DNA from: Hyperoodon ampullatus
Taxonomy: Eukaryota; Chordata; Mammalia; Artiodactyla; Ziphiidae
Length of the DNA stretch: 64,000 nucleotides
Reading direction: 5' to 3'
Assembly (NCBI GenBank): GCA_949752795.1
Contig: OX457071.1
Location: 30,054,800-30,118,799, forward strand
In this document: one piece after another, positions 23,497 to 34,220 of the stretch
Layout of the letters: each line of letters starts with the position of its first letter
Numbering within the stretch: position 1 is the stretch's first letter
Notes under the pieces: generated by a model
The model's input: only the letters and a program-made list of their open reading frames with translations
The model's database searches: none
Told to the model about the DNA's origin: nothing
Program-made: the position numbers and the translations under genes

Positions 23497-23512
23497 AAAG
23501 AATTGTTACCTA

Positions 23513-24305
23513 TAAGTGAATATTTGAATAATGAGGGATTAGCTGGCAAGAAACAAAGGGAACTCTAAAGAATACAGAAATAGCAGATGTAAGGAAAGCC
23601 AGTGCCCCTAGGATGAGATACAGCATCCAAAGAAGAAGCCCCCCAACCCAGGCTGTGGTCAAGACCTTGTTGGAGAGGACACAGCTGTGTCTCCCTGGGT
23701 GGCAGTAGAGTCACTGTGGTGTCATGCTGATAGAACTTAAGGAAAATCTGCCCTTTGGAACTAGCTGGAAATCTGCTCTCTGTGGTGCCGGGGAAAGATG
23801 TTCATGGTACCCCGCAAACAGTGTGCTGCAGAACCAGTAAAGGAAGGGGAAGCTGCTGGCTGCTGGGTCTGCTGGCAGCCCTGCACTGCTGGGGCAACTC
23901 AGCCCTGCAGCACCGAGTTGAATGGAGCAGTGTCCCTTCATTGTCCCTCAGCGCAGTGGGGAGCCTGGTTGGGTCACAGGTCCAGCGTCCTGTGAGCGTG
24001 CTGATCCTCTCAGCACTTTGGAGAGGCCCAGGAGGGGCCTGAGACAGCCGTATCCTCTGAGACAGTCCCCATAGCCATTGATAACTTCAGCCATTTATCA
24101 TTTTCTGTGTGCGCCATGACATGAAAAAAATATATATGTGAAGTACTGAGAGGTAGAAAGCAAATAAAGTGTATCTGGGAAAATCTTTTATAAAAGTTGG
24201 CAGAGAAGGACAAGAGGGAAGTATAACTCCAGCCTGCCAAAACTCAAAATTTAAGGGGCTTTTCTGAGTATATAGTGTGGAGAGATTTTCAGTACGTCTA
24301 TATGT
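23513..24305. other. Unassigned sequence
   Basis: A GC-richer block (about 23600-24060) has overlapping frames on both strands (23711-23941, 23755-24042, 23798-23995) but no recognisable domain. It may be part of the same old repeat into which the 23389 L1M inserted. Confidence 0.4.
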
Positions 24306-24416
24306 GAGAGGAAGGAAGGAAAGGAGGGAGGGAGGGCGGGAAGGAGGGATGGAGGGGAGAGGAGAGGAGGGGAGAGGAGGGGAAGGGAGGGGAGGAGAGG
24401 GGAGGGGAGAGAGAAA
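24306..24416 (+). repeat. Purine-only GGA/GGGA tract, about 110 bp
   Basis: Nearly uninterrupted A/G on the plus strand with many GGG and GGGG runs spaced by 1-4 bases ('ggagaggaggggagaggagg'); the exceptions are isolated C and T. Such homopurine-homopyrimidine mirror tracts can form triplex (H-DNA) or G-quadruplex structures. The 133-codon minus frame at 24087-24488 is the proline/serine-rich readout of this tract. Confidence 0.9.
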
Positions 24417-24542
24417 TAGCCAATAGGGAAGGAGAGGTGGAAGATGCAGGAACAAAACCCAATATGGGGAAAGTTCTTTTGGAAACAATCCGGTACACTG
24501 GTGGGTAGATTATCTTTAAGTGCAATAAAAGATGCTTTTACA

Positions 24543-24869
24543 GGGACTTCCCTGGGGGTGCAGTGGTTAAGAATCCGCCTGACAATTCAGGAGACACGAG
24601 TTCGAGCCCTGGTCTGGGAAGTTCCCACATGCTACGGACCAACTAAGCCCGTGCGCCACAACTACTGAGCCTGCTCTCTCTAGAGCCCGCGAGCCACAGC
24701 TACTGAAGCCCACGCACCTAGAGCCCGTGCTCCGCAACAAAAGAAACTACTGCAATGAGAAGCCCACGCACTGCAAAGAAGAGTAGCCCCCACTTGCCGC
24801 AACTAGAGAAAGCCCACGCTCAACAAGGAAGACCCAACGCAGCCAAAAATAAATAAATTGATTTTTTTT
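24543..24869 (+). mobile_element. CHR-1-like SINE with exact 15 bp TSD
   Basis: Long form from 'gggacttccctgggggtgca' to an 'aaataaataaattg' tail and T-run. The B box is 'gagttcgagccctgg', and body repeats of 'ccacaactactgagcctg' are present. The target duplication 'aaagatgcttttaca' is exact at 24528-24542 and 24870-24884. Confidence 0.93.
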
Positions 24870-25577
24870 AAAGATGCTTTTACAAAGTGGAAGTTTCGCA
24901 AATAAGTGTTCCAAATAAGACTTCAGAACACACTTTTTGTATGTGAATCACATTCTTCACATAGCATCCAAGTGAGGTGCCGATCTCCAGTGGATCCCTA
25001 AATACAACTTGACTGGGTTAAACAAGATGTTCTCCATCTGAACTTTTCCTTGAGTATTAATTAAAAGTTCATGGAAATAGAGTCTAAGGTTCAGGCCACT
25101 GGTACACCAAACAACTAGATAAAAGTCTGTAAGAATTAACAAAATCTCTAATGATATCCAAGACAGAAAAAGCCCTAAAAACTAGCAGCAATCTACTGAA
25201 GAGTTAAAGTCATGCTAACCCCATGTAAGATCTTGGTAAATCCAGAAAAACTTCTGTAACTAACCTCAGCTAACATTCTATGGTGATAAAAGTTGATTCA
25301 TTACATCAGTATGTATTTGCTACTTCTATCATCTTATCAGTTTTTCTTGGCTTGATTTTCTATATTGATTGATATGATTTGGGACTTACAGGCCATAATG
25401 ATATTATATTAGATACTGGGTTTTTTCCTTTTATTGTTCCCTCTGAAGAAACCATTGCTCATAAATTGTATTTAAATGTATTAACTGATAGCTCTATAAA
25501 TATCTTCAAAAGGCCTTCTCTACATAAATTTTATATTGTTTTTAAAAATTAGTACGTATCTACTTTTTTGTCAGAAT

Positions 25578-25615
25578 AGATTATATATATATATTTATAT
25601 ATGTATATATAATCT
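25578..25615. repeat. AT-rich inverted repeat (palindrome)
   Basis: Perfect 11 bp arms 'agattatatat' (25578-25588) and 'atatataatct' (25605-25615) around a 16 bp AT-only loop with one G. Could extrude as a cruciform. Confidence 0.8.
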
Positions 25616-26354
25616 AATTATTATGTTATATTTTATTATATTAGCATCATTGTTTCAAGCTTTTATTTTCTAATAGGAAGAGCTGATAAAAGTTCTGAAA
25701 GAGGACAGTTTTCCATTCAGCACTTTAGTCAGTTTCTGCTTTCATTACCTCTGTTGATGGGTTCTGTTTTTAATCATTCTGTTGATTCTGCTTTTCTATT
25801 TTGCATACTGACACCTTATTTGATTCTGGAAAATGCATCTTTTCTTGTTTATATGGCTCAGTATTGGTATGTCTGCTGTGCAGATATCCTGAGGATTCCT
25901 CATTCTTCTCTACTTTAGATGCACATGAGCCTCTAACCCTCAGGCGACTCAACAGAATCAGGTTACTTTAATAAATACACTGCACTAGTAAATATGTAAA
26001 ACAATGTAAGCAATATGATACCATGGTAAAATCCAAGTAGAAGCAACAATTTACAAAACAATCTTTTAAAAAATGAGGTTAATTTAGAAGCTCAAGAAGC
26101 TGAGCTCAATAGTGTTTTGGAACCCTTTCAAAACCACAAGAGCACCATCACATTGCAGCATTCCTGTATCCTCAGAGAGTTGTTTGTGCTCCTCCTGAAG
26201 GTCTGAGCAAGGATTATTTAATGTATGAAAACCATTTACACAATTGATGTTTTTTCACCTAAGAAACATGAAGTATTGGCTTTCCTGCTTTCATTCTACT
26301 GGTATCTTCATCCTCCCAAAGAGTTCTCCTCACTCTATTTGCATTGATATGCAA

Positions 26355-26388
26355 ATACACACACACATACACACACACACACACACAA
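26355..26388. repeat. (CA)n microsatellite
   Basis: CA dinucleotide run with one 'ta' interruption ('acacacatacacacac'). Confidence 0.95.
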
Positions 26389-27087
26389 GCCATGCAAGAA
26401 CTAGCAACATTTTGCAACTGGGAAAAAATCGTTTCCATTTCTTCAAACCTCTGTACTTGACCCCACTCCAATGCGCTAAGTAAAAAGGACATTTTACCTT
26501 AAGAGATATAGTTCTAGCTCAGTCATATTTAGAGCAATTTACTTTTTCAAAGTATATTTACTCCCTAACACCATACACAAAAATAAACTTAAAATGGATT
26601 AAAGACCTAAATATAAGGTCAGACACTATAAAACTCTTAGAGGAAAACATAGGCAGAACACTCGATGACATAAATCACAGCAAGATCCTTTAGACCCACC
26701 TCCTAGAGAAATGGAAATAAAAACAAAGATAAATAAATGGGACCTAATGAAACTTAAAAGCTTTTGCACAGCAAAGGAGAACATAGGCAAGATGAAAAGA
26801 CAGCCCTCAGAATGGGAGAAAATATTTGCAGATGAAGCAACTGACAAAGGATTAATCTCCAAAATTTCCAAGCAGATCATGCAGCTCAATATAAAAAAAA
26901 AAAAAAAAACTCAATCCAAAAATGGGTAGAAAACCTAAATATACATTTCTCCAAAGAAGATATACAGATTTCCAACAAACACATGAAAGGATGCTCAACA
27001 TCACTAATCATTAGAGAAATGCAAATCAAAACTACAATGAGGTATCACCTCACACCAGTCAGAATGGCCATCATCAAAAAATCTACA

Positions 27088-27293
27088 GGGCTTCCCTGGT
27101 GGCGCAGTGGTTGAGAGTCCTCCTGCCGATGCAGGGGACACGGGTTCGTGCCCCGGTCTGGGAAGATCCCACATGCCGCGGAGCGGCTGGGCCCATGAGC
27201 CATGGCCGCTGAGCCTGCGCATCCGGACCCTGTGCTCCGCAACGGGAGAGACCACAACAGTTAGAGGCCCGGATACCGCAAAAAAAAAAAAAA
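27088..27293 (+). mobile_element. CHR-2-like SINE nested in L1, 12 bp TSD
   Basis: Starts 'gggcttccctggtggcgcag' with B box 'cgggttcgtgccc' and ends in a long A-run. The host L1 sequence 'aaaaaatctaca' is duplicated at 27076-27087 and 27294-27305; joining the two flanks restores the usual L1 text. So the SINE is younger than its L1 host. It also produces the artefactual 132-codon minus frame at 27083-27481. Confidence 0.95.
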
Positions 27294-27748
27294 AAAAAAT
27301 CTACAAACAATAAATGCTGGAGAGGGTGTGGAGAAAAGGGAACACTCTTGCACTGTTGGTGCGAATGTAAATTGATACAGCCACTATAGAGAACAGTACG
27401 GAGCTTCCTTAAAAAACTACAAATAGAACTACCATACGACCCACCAATACCACTACTGGGCATATACCCTGAGAAAACCATAATTCAAAAAGAGTCATGT
27501 ACCACAATGTTCATTGCAGCTCTATTTACAATAGCCAGGACATGGAAGCAACTGAAGTGTCCATCGACAGATGAATGGATAGAGAAGATGTGGCACATAT
27601 ATACAATGGAATATTACTCAGCCATAAAAAGAAACGAAATTGAGTTATTTGTAGTGAGGTGGATGGACCTAGAGTCTGTCATACAGAGTGAAGTAAGTCA
27701 GAAAGAGAAAAACAAATACCGTATGCTAACACATATATATGGAATCTA

Positions 27749-27757
<9 letters not shown>

Positions 27758-27779
<22 letters not shown>

Positions 27780-27782
27780 TAT
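27758..27782. repeat. (TA)n microsatellite in L1 3' end
   Basis: Pure TA run after the A-stretch 'aatctaaaaaaaaa' at the end of ORF2 of this L1; the same site carries a TA run in the minus-strand L1 (29449-29472). Confidence 0.92.
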
Positions 27783-28135
27783 GGTTCAGAAGAACCTAGG
27801 GGCAGGACAGGAATAACGACACAGACATAGAGAATGGACTTGAGGACACGGGGAGGGGGGAAGGGGAAGCTGGGATGAAGTGAGAGAGTGGCATGGACAT
27901 ATATACACTACCAAATGTAAAATACATAACTAGTGGGAAGCAGCCGCATAGCACAGGGAGATCAGATCGGTGCTTTGTGACCACCTAGAGGGGTGGGATA
28001 CGGAGGGTGGGAGGGACACGCAAGAGGGAGGGGATATGGGGATATATGTATACATATAGCTGATTCACTGTGTTATAAAGCAGAAACTAACACATCATTA
28101 TAAAGCAATTATAATCCAATAAAGTTGTTTTAAAA

Positions 28136-29096
28136 AATGCAGCCATACATTTGCATAAACTATGAATGCAAGCTAGCCATTTCAAAGAAAAAATAATTTT
28201 GGAGTAAAGAGTTAACTATGTTGTATGAGTACCAAATTTTTAAAATTATATTAATGATTAGACACTATATGACATGACTACTGACAATTTATTGATCATA
28301 AAGGTAAAATATTAGTCTTTAAATTTTATCTGTCATTTTAAATTGTGTCAGCCAAGGTCTGTGTGCTATTAAATCCATAACATTTAAAAATATTTCCTCA
28401 TTAGTGACACTGCTGCAGTTATTGCTTTCATTCATGATCCTGGTTTATATTAATAAATGTTATGTAAAGTTCAATATCTATTGCTGCTCATTATTTTTAG
28501 TCAGGTGGAGGTGAGCAACATGATTTGTTGAAATATGAGGACCACAGCTCGCATAACAAAGGGCTGTGACTTAAGACATTTGATGATAAAGCCAGTTCTT
28601 AAAATGATCTTATATAAGGCCAGTTCTTATATAAGATCCACATTGATTTAAATACACATGCACACATATGCCATATATTATTATCTGTATTTAGTAACAG
28701 CAGTAGTATTAACAGGCATAAAGGGGAATGTTAAGAACATTATATACTACAAACATTATAATTCACAGACCTTCTCCCAGAAAACCTAACCATCACTGCC
28801 TTAAGAAGGGAAGAATGTCTTCCTAAGATAAATGAATTTCTCCCATAACTATCCCATGTCATTTCCTGAATTATATTAGTGATAATGGTATAAAAATACT
28901 TACTAAATCTAGAAGTTGGAAAATTTTAAGGTTGGTCTCTTAAATTGTCCATTAAAAACAATATTATTTTTAGTTTCTTTAGGGGCAGGAAGCAAGTCTA
29001 ATACTTCCTTGTCCCAACACTCAATAAATATCCCTGTATGAAATCGGCATATGTGTGGCAATGTTGTTATTGTTAATATTGTGTTTTAATGAATCA
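28136..29096. other. Unassigned spacer between opposed L1s
   Basis: AT-rich, about 960 bp, no gene. A local repeat of 'ggccagttcttatataagatc' type occurs around 28590-28636. It separates the plus-strand L1 from the minus-strand L1. Confidence 0.5.
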
Positions 29097-29448
29097 CTTT
29101 TTTTAACATCTTTATTGGAGTATAATTGCTTTACAATGGTGTGTTAGTTTCTGCTGTATAACAAAGTGAATCAGCTATACTTATACATCTATCGCCATAT
29201 CTCCTCCCTCTTGCGCCCCCCTCCAACCGTCCCTTTTCCACACTTCTAGATGGTCACAAAGCTCCAAGCTGATCTCCCTGTTCTATGAAGCTGTTTCCCA
29301 CTAGCTTTCTATTTTACATTTGGTAGTGTATATATGTCCATGCTATTCTTTCACTTCGTCCCAGCTTACCCTTCCCCCTCCCCGTGTCCCCAAGTCCATT
29401 CTCTATGTCTGTGTCTTTATTCCTGTCCTGCCCCTAGGTTCTTCTGAA

Positions 29449-29449
29449 C

Positions 29450-29472
<23 letters not shown>
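29449..29472. repeat. (AT)n microsatellite in L1 3' end
   Basis: AT run followed by a T-run at the end of ORF2 of the antisense L1. It is translated in the adjoining minus frame as an IYIYIY string. Confidence 0.92.
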
Positions 29473-29480
<8 letters not shown>

Positions 29481-29486
29481 TTAGAT

Positions 29487-32400
29487 TCCATATATATATC
29501 TGTTAGCATATGGTATTTGTTTTTCTCTTTCTGACCTACTTCACGCTGTATGACAGACTCTAGGTCCATCCACTTCACTACAAATAACTCAATTTTGTTC
29601 CTTTTTATGGCTGAGTAATATCCCATTCTATATATGTGCCACATCTTCTTTATCCATTCGTCTGTTGATGGACACTTCGGTTGCTCCCATGTCCTGGCTA
29701 TTGTAAATAGAGCTGCAGTGAACATTGCGGTACATGACACTTTTTGAATTATGGTTTTCTCAGGGTATATGCCCAGTAGTGGGATTGCTGGGTCGGATGG
29801 TAGTTCTATTTTTAGTTTTGTGAAGAAACTCCATACTGTTCTCCATAGTGGCTGTATTAATTTACATTCCCACCAACAATGCAAGAGGGTTCCCTTTACT
29901 CCACACCCTCTCCAGCATTTATTGTTTGTAGATTTTATGATGATGGCCATTCTGACCGGTGTGAGGTGATACCTCATTGTAGTTTTGATTTGCATTTCTC
30001 TAATGATTAGTGATGTTGAGCATCCTTTCATGTGTTTGTTGGCAATCTGTATATCTTCTTTGGAGAAATGTATATTTAGGTCTTCTGCCCATTTTTGGAT
30101 TCGGTTGTTTGTTTGATATTGAACTGCATGAGCTGCTTGTATATTTTTCAGATTAATCCTTTGTCAGTTGCTTTGTTAGCAAATATTTGCTTCCATTCTG
30201 AGGGTTCTTTTTTCATCTTGTTTATGGTTTCCTTTGCTATGCGCAAAAGCTTTTAAGTTTCATTAGGTCCCATTTGTTTTTTTTGTTTTTATTTCCTTTT
30301 CTCTAGGAGGTGGGACAAAAAGGATCTTGCTGTAATTTATGTCATGGAGTGTTCTGCCTATGTTTTCCTCTAAGCGTTTTATAGTGTCTGGCCTTACATT
30401 TAGGCCTTTACTCCATTTTGAGTTTATTTTTATGTAGGGTGTTAGGAAGTCTTCTAATTTCATTCTTTTACATGTAGCTGTCCAGTTTTCCCAGCACCAC
30501 TTATTGAAGAGACTGTCTTTTCTCCATTGTATATTCTTGCCTCATTTATCAAAGATAAGGTGACCAAATGTGTGTAGGTTTATCTCTGGACTTTCTATCC
30601 TGTTCCATTGATCTATATTTCTGTTTTTCTACCAGTACCATACTGTCTTGATTACTGGAGCTTTGTAGTATAGTCTGAAGTCAGGGAACCTGATTCCTTC
30701 AGCTCCATTTTTCTTTCTCAAGGTTGCTTTGGCTATTTGGGGTCTTTTGTGTTTCCATGCAAATTGTGAAAGTTTTTGTTCTCATTCTGTGAAAAATGCC
30801 ATTGGTAGCTTGACAGGGATTGCATTAAATCTGTAGATTGCTTTGGGTCGTATAGTCATTTTCACAATGTTGATTCTTCCAATCCAAGAACATGGTATAT
30901 CTCTCCATCTCTTTGTATCATCTTTAATTTCTTTCATCAGTGTCTTATAGTTTTCTGCATACAGGTCTTTTGTTTCCTTAGGTAGGTTTATTCCTAGGTG
31001 TTTTATTCTTTTTGTTGCAATGGTAGATGGGAGTGTTTCCTTCATTTCTCTTTCAGATTTTTCATCGTTAGTGTATAGAAATGCAAGAGATTTCTATGCA
31101 TTGATGTATCCTGCTGCTTTACCAAATTCATTGATTAGCCATAATAATTTTCTGGTAGCATCTTTAGGATTCTCTACGTATAGTATCATGTCATCTGCAA
31201 ACAGTGACAGTTTTACTTCTTCTTTTACAATTTGGATTCCATTTATTTCTTTTTATTCTCTGATTGCTGTGGCTAAAACTTCCACAACTATGTTGAATAG
31301 TAATGGTGCGAGTGGGCAACCTTGTCTTGTTCCTGATCTTAGTGGAAATGGTTTCACTTTTTCACAATTGAGAACGATATTGGCTGTGGGTTTGTCATAT
31401 ATGGCCTTTATTATGTTGAGTTAGGTTCCCTCTATGACTACTTTCTGGAGAGTTTTTATCATAAATCGATGTTGAATTTTGTCAAAAGCTTTTTCTGCAT
31501 CTATTGAGATGATCATGTGGGTTTTATTCCTTAATTTGTTAATGTGGTGTATCACATTGATTGATTTGCATATATTGAAGAATCCTTGCATTCCTGGGAT
31601 AAACCCCTTTTGATCATGGTGTATGATCGTTTTAATGTGCTGTTGGATTCTATCTGCTAGCATTTTGTTGAGGATTTTTGCGTCTATGTTCATCAGTGAT
31701 ATTGGCCTGTAGTTTACTTTTGTTGTGACATCCTTGTCTGCTTTTTGGTATCAGGGTGATGCTGGCTTTGTAGAATGAGTTTAGGAGTGTTCCTCCCTCT
31801 GCTATATTTTGGAAGAGTTTGAGAAGGATAGGTGTTCGCTCTTCTCTAAATATTTGATAGAATTCCCCTCTGAAGCTACCTGGTCCTGGACTTTCATTTG
31901 TTGGAAAATTTTTAATCACAGTTTCAATTACAGTGCTTCTGATAGGTCTGTTTATATTTTCTATTTCTTCCTGGTGCAGTCTTGGAAGGTTGTGCTTTTC
32001 TAAGAATTTGTCCATTTCTTCCAGGTTGTCCATTTTATTGGCATATAGTTGCTTGTAGTAATCTCTCATGATCCTTTGTATTTCTGCAGTGTCACTTGTT
32101 ACTTCTCCTTTTTCATTTCTAATTGTGTTGGTCTGAGTCTTCTCCCTTTTTCCTCTTGATGAGTCTGGCTAATGGTTTATCAATTTTGTTTATCTTCTCC
32201 AAGAACCAGCTTTTAGTTTTATTCATCTTTGCTATTGCTTCTCTCATTTCTTTTTCATTTATTTCTGATCTGACCTTTATGATTTCTTTCCTTCTGCTAA
32301 ATTTGGGGTTTTTTATTCTTCTTTCTCTAATTGCTTTAGATGTAAGTTTAGTTTGTTTATTTGAGAGTTTTCTTGTTTCTTGAGGTAGGATTTTATTGCT

Positions 32401-33270
32401 ATAAGCTTCCCTCCTAGAACTGCTTTTGCTGCATCTCATAGGTTTTGGGTCATCATGTTTTCATTGTAATTTGTTTCAAGGTATTTTCTGATTTCCTCTT
32501 TGATTTCTTTATTGATCTCTTGGTTAGTTAGTAGTGTATTATTTAGCCTCCATGTGTTTGTATTTTTTACAGTTTTTTTCCTGTGATTGATATCTGGTCT
32601 CATAGCGTTGTGGTCGGAAATGATACTTCATTATATTTCAATTTTCTTAAATTTACTGAGGCTTGATTTGTAACCCTATACTGGAGAATGTTCCATGAGC
32701 ACTTGAGAAGAAAGTGTATTCTGTTGTTTTGGTATGGAATGTCCTATAAATATCAATTAAGTCTATGTGGTCTAATATGTCTTTTAAAGCTTGTATTTCC
32801 TTATATTTTTTTATTTTGGATGAGCTGTCCATTGGTGAAAGTGGGGTGTTAAAATCCCCTGCTGTTATTGTGTTACTGTTGATTTCGCCTTTGTGGCTCT
32901 TAGCATTTGCCTTATGTATTGAGGTGCTCCTGTGTTGGGTGCATAAATATTTAATTGTTATATCTTCTTCTTTGATTGATCCCTTGATCATTATGTAGTA
33001 TCCTTCTTTGTCTTTTGTAATAAAGTCTGTTTTGTCTGATATGAGAATTCCTACTCTAGCTTTCTTTTGACTCCTATTTGCATGGAATATCTTTTTCCAT
33101 CCCCCCACTTTCAGTCTGTATGTGTCCCCAGGTCTGAAGTGGGTCTCATGTAGACAGCATATATACGGGTCTTGTTTTTATATCCATTCAGCCAGTCTAT
33201 GTCTTTTGGTTGGAGCATTTAATCCATTTACATTTAAGGTAATTATTGACATGTATATTCCTATTACCAT
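29487..33270 (-). pseudogene. L1 ORF2 (endonuclease-reverse transcriptase), broken
   Basis: Decayed ORF2p. The N-terminal AP-like endonuclease lies at 33270-32650; the frame at 32653-33108 keeps 'DFNTPLSPMDS', the catalytic GDFN-type region, here preceded by AG rather than VG. The middle linker is at 32439-32119 and RT N-terminal parts are at 32069-31421. The RT active-site codons for FADD can be read at 31201-31190, though no frame above 60 codons spans them. RT thumb-like and C-terminal segments are at 31045-30263, and the cysteine-rich C-terminus is in the 204-codon frame at 30031-29417 ('[19 protein letters not shown]'). At least six separate frames are needed, so no functional protein is possible. 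Confidence 0.85.
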
Positions 33271-33328
33271 TTTCTTAATTGTTTGGGGTTTGTTTCTGTA
33301 GGTCTTTTCGTTCTTTTGTGTTTCCTGC

Positions 33329-34220
33329 CTAGAGAAGTTCGTTTAGCATTTGTTGTAAAGCTGGTTTAGTGGTGCTGAATTCTCTTAATTTTTGCTTGTC
33401 TGTAAAGATTTTAATTTCTCCATCAAATCTGAATGATATCCTTGCTGGGTAGAGTAATCTTGGTTGTAGGTTTTTCCCTTTCATCACTTTAAATATGTTC
33501 TGCCACTCCCTTTTGACCTGCAGAGTTTCTTCTGAAAGTTCAGCTGTTAACCTAATGGGGTTTCCCTTGTATGTTATTTGTTGCTTTTCCATTGCTGCTT
33601 TTAATATTATTTCTTTGCTTTTAATTTTTGTTAGTTTGATTAATATGTGTTTTGGCGTGTTTTTCCTTGGATTTATCCTGTATGGAACTGTCTGTGCTTC
33701 CTGGATTTGAGTGACTATTTCCTTTCACATGTTAGGGAAATTTTCACCTATAATCTTTTCAAATATTTTCTCAGACCCTTTCTTCTTCTCTTTTTCTTCT
33801 GGGACCCCTATAATTCAAACGTTGGTGTGTTTAATGTTGTCCCAGAGGTCTCTGAGACTGTCTTCAATTCTTTTTGTTATTTTTCTTTGTCCTGCTCTGT
33901 GGCAGTTATTTCCACTATTTATGTTTCAAGTCACTTATCTGTCCTTCTGCCTCAGTTACTCTGCTATTGATTCCTTCTAGAGAAATTTTAATTTCATTTA
34001 TTGTACTGTTCATCATTGTTTGTTTGCTCTTTAGTCCTTCTAAATCCTTGTTAAACGTTTCTTGTATTTTTTCCATTCTGTTTCCAAGATTTTGGATCAT
34101 CTTTACTCTCATTACTCTGAATTCCTTTTCATATAGAGTGCCTATTTCCTCTTCATTTGTTTGGTCTGGTGGGTTTTTACCCTGCTGCTTCACCTGCTGC
34201 ATATTTCTCTCTTTTCTCAT
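33329..34220 (-). pseudogene. L1 ORF1 (RNA-binding chaperone), broken
   Basis: Two surviving blocks. The block at 34220-33915 is 101 codons starting MRKERN and rich in E/K/N heptads ('INEIKISLEGINSRVTEAEG'), the coiled coil that trimerises ORF1p. The block at 33592-33329 is 87 codons holding the C-terminal domain ('ITYKGNPIRLTAELSEETL'). The RRM in between (about 33915-33592) lacks a continuous frame. ORF1p normally coats L1 RNA in the cytoplasm. Plus-strand frames here (33647-34329) are shadows. Confidence 0.82.

Larger units (their letters stand above)
24885..26559. other. Unassigned AT-rich sequence with microsatellites
   Basis: No gene. Holds an AT palindrome at 25578-25615 and a CA microsatellite at 26355-26388. 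Short frames (24957-25142, 25770-25952, 26244-26483, 26259-26492) lack motifs. Confidence 0.45.
26560..28135 (+). mobile_element. 5'-truncated L1, ORF2 C-terminus and 3'UTR
   Basis: Sense L1 beginning at 'ccctaacaccatacac' and ending at 'caataaagttgttttaaaaa'. It holds the C-terminal part of ORF2 (decayed). The frame at 26711-26929 reads '[20 protein letters not shown]', a hallmark L1 segment, and 27507-27749 reads 'EWIEKMWHIYTMEYYSAIKR'. A pure A-run disrupts the frame at 26893-26910. The 3'UTR holds a (TA)n run and the G-rich 'cggggaggggggaagg' segment. A CHR-2-like SINE is nested at 27088-27293. No clear duplication was found. The opposite-strand L1 begins less than 1 kb downstream. Confidence 0.88.

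Noticed and set aside
24087..24488. 133-codon minus frame rich in P and S, collagen-like impression
   Set aside because: It is the pyrimidine strand of the purine tract at 24306-24416.
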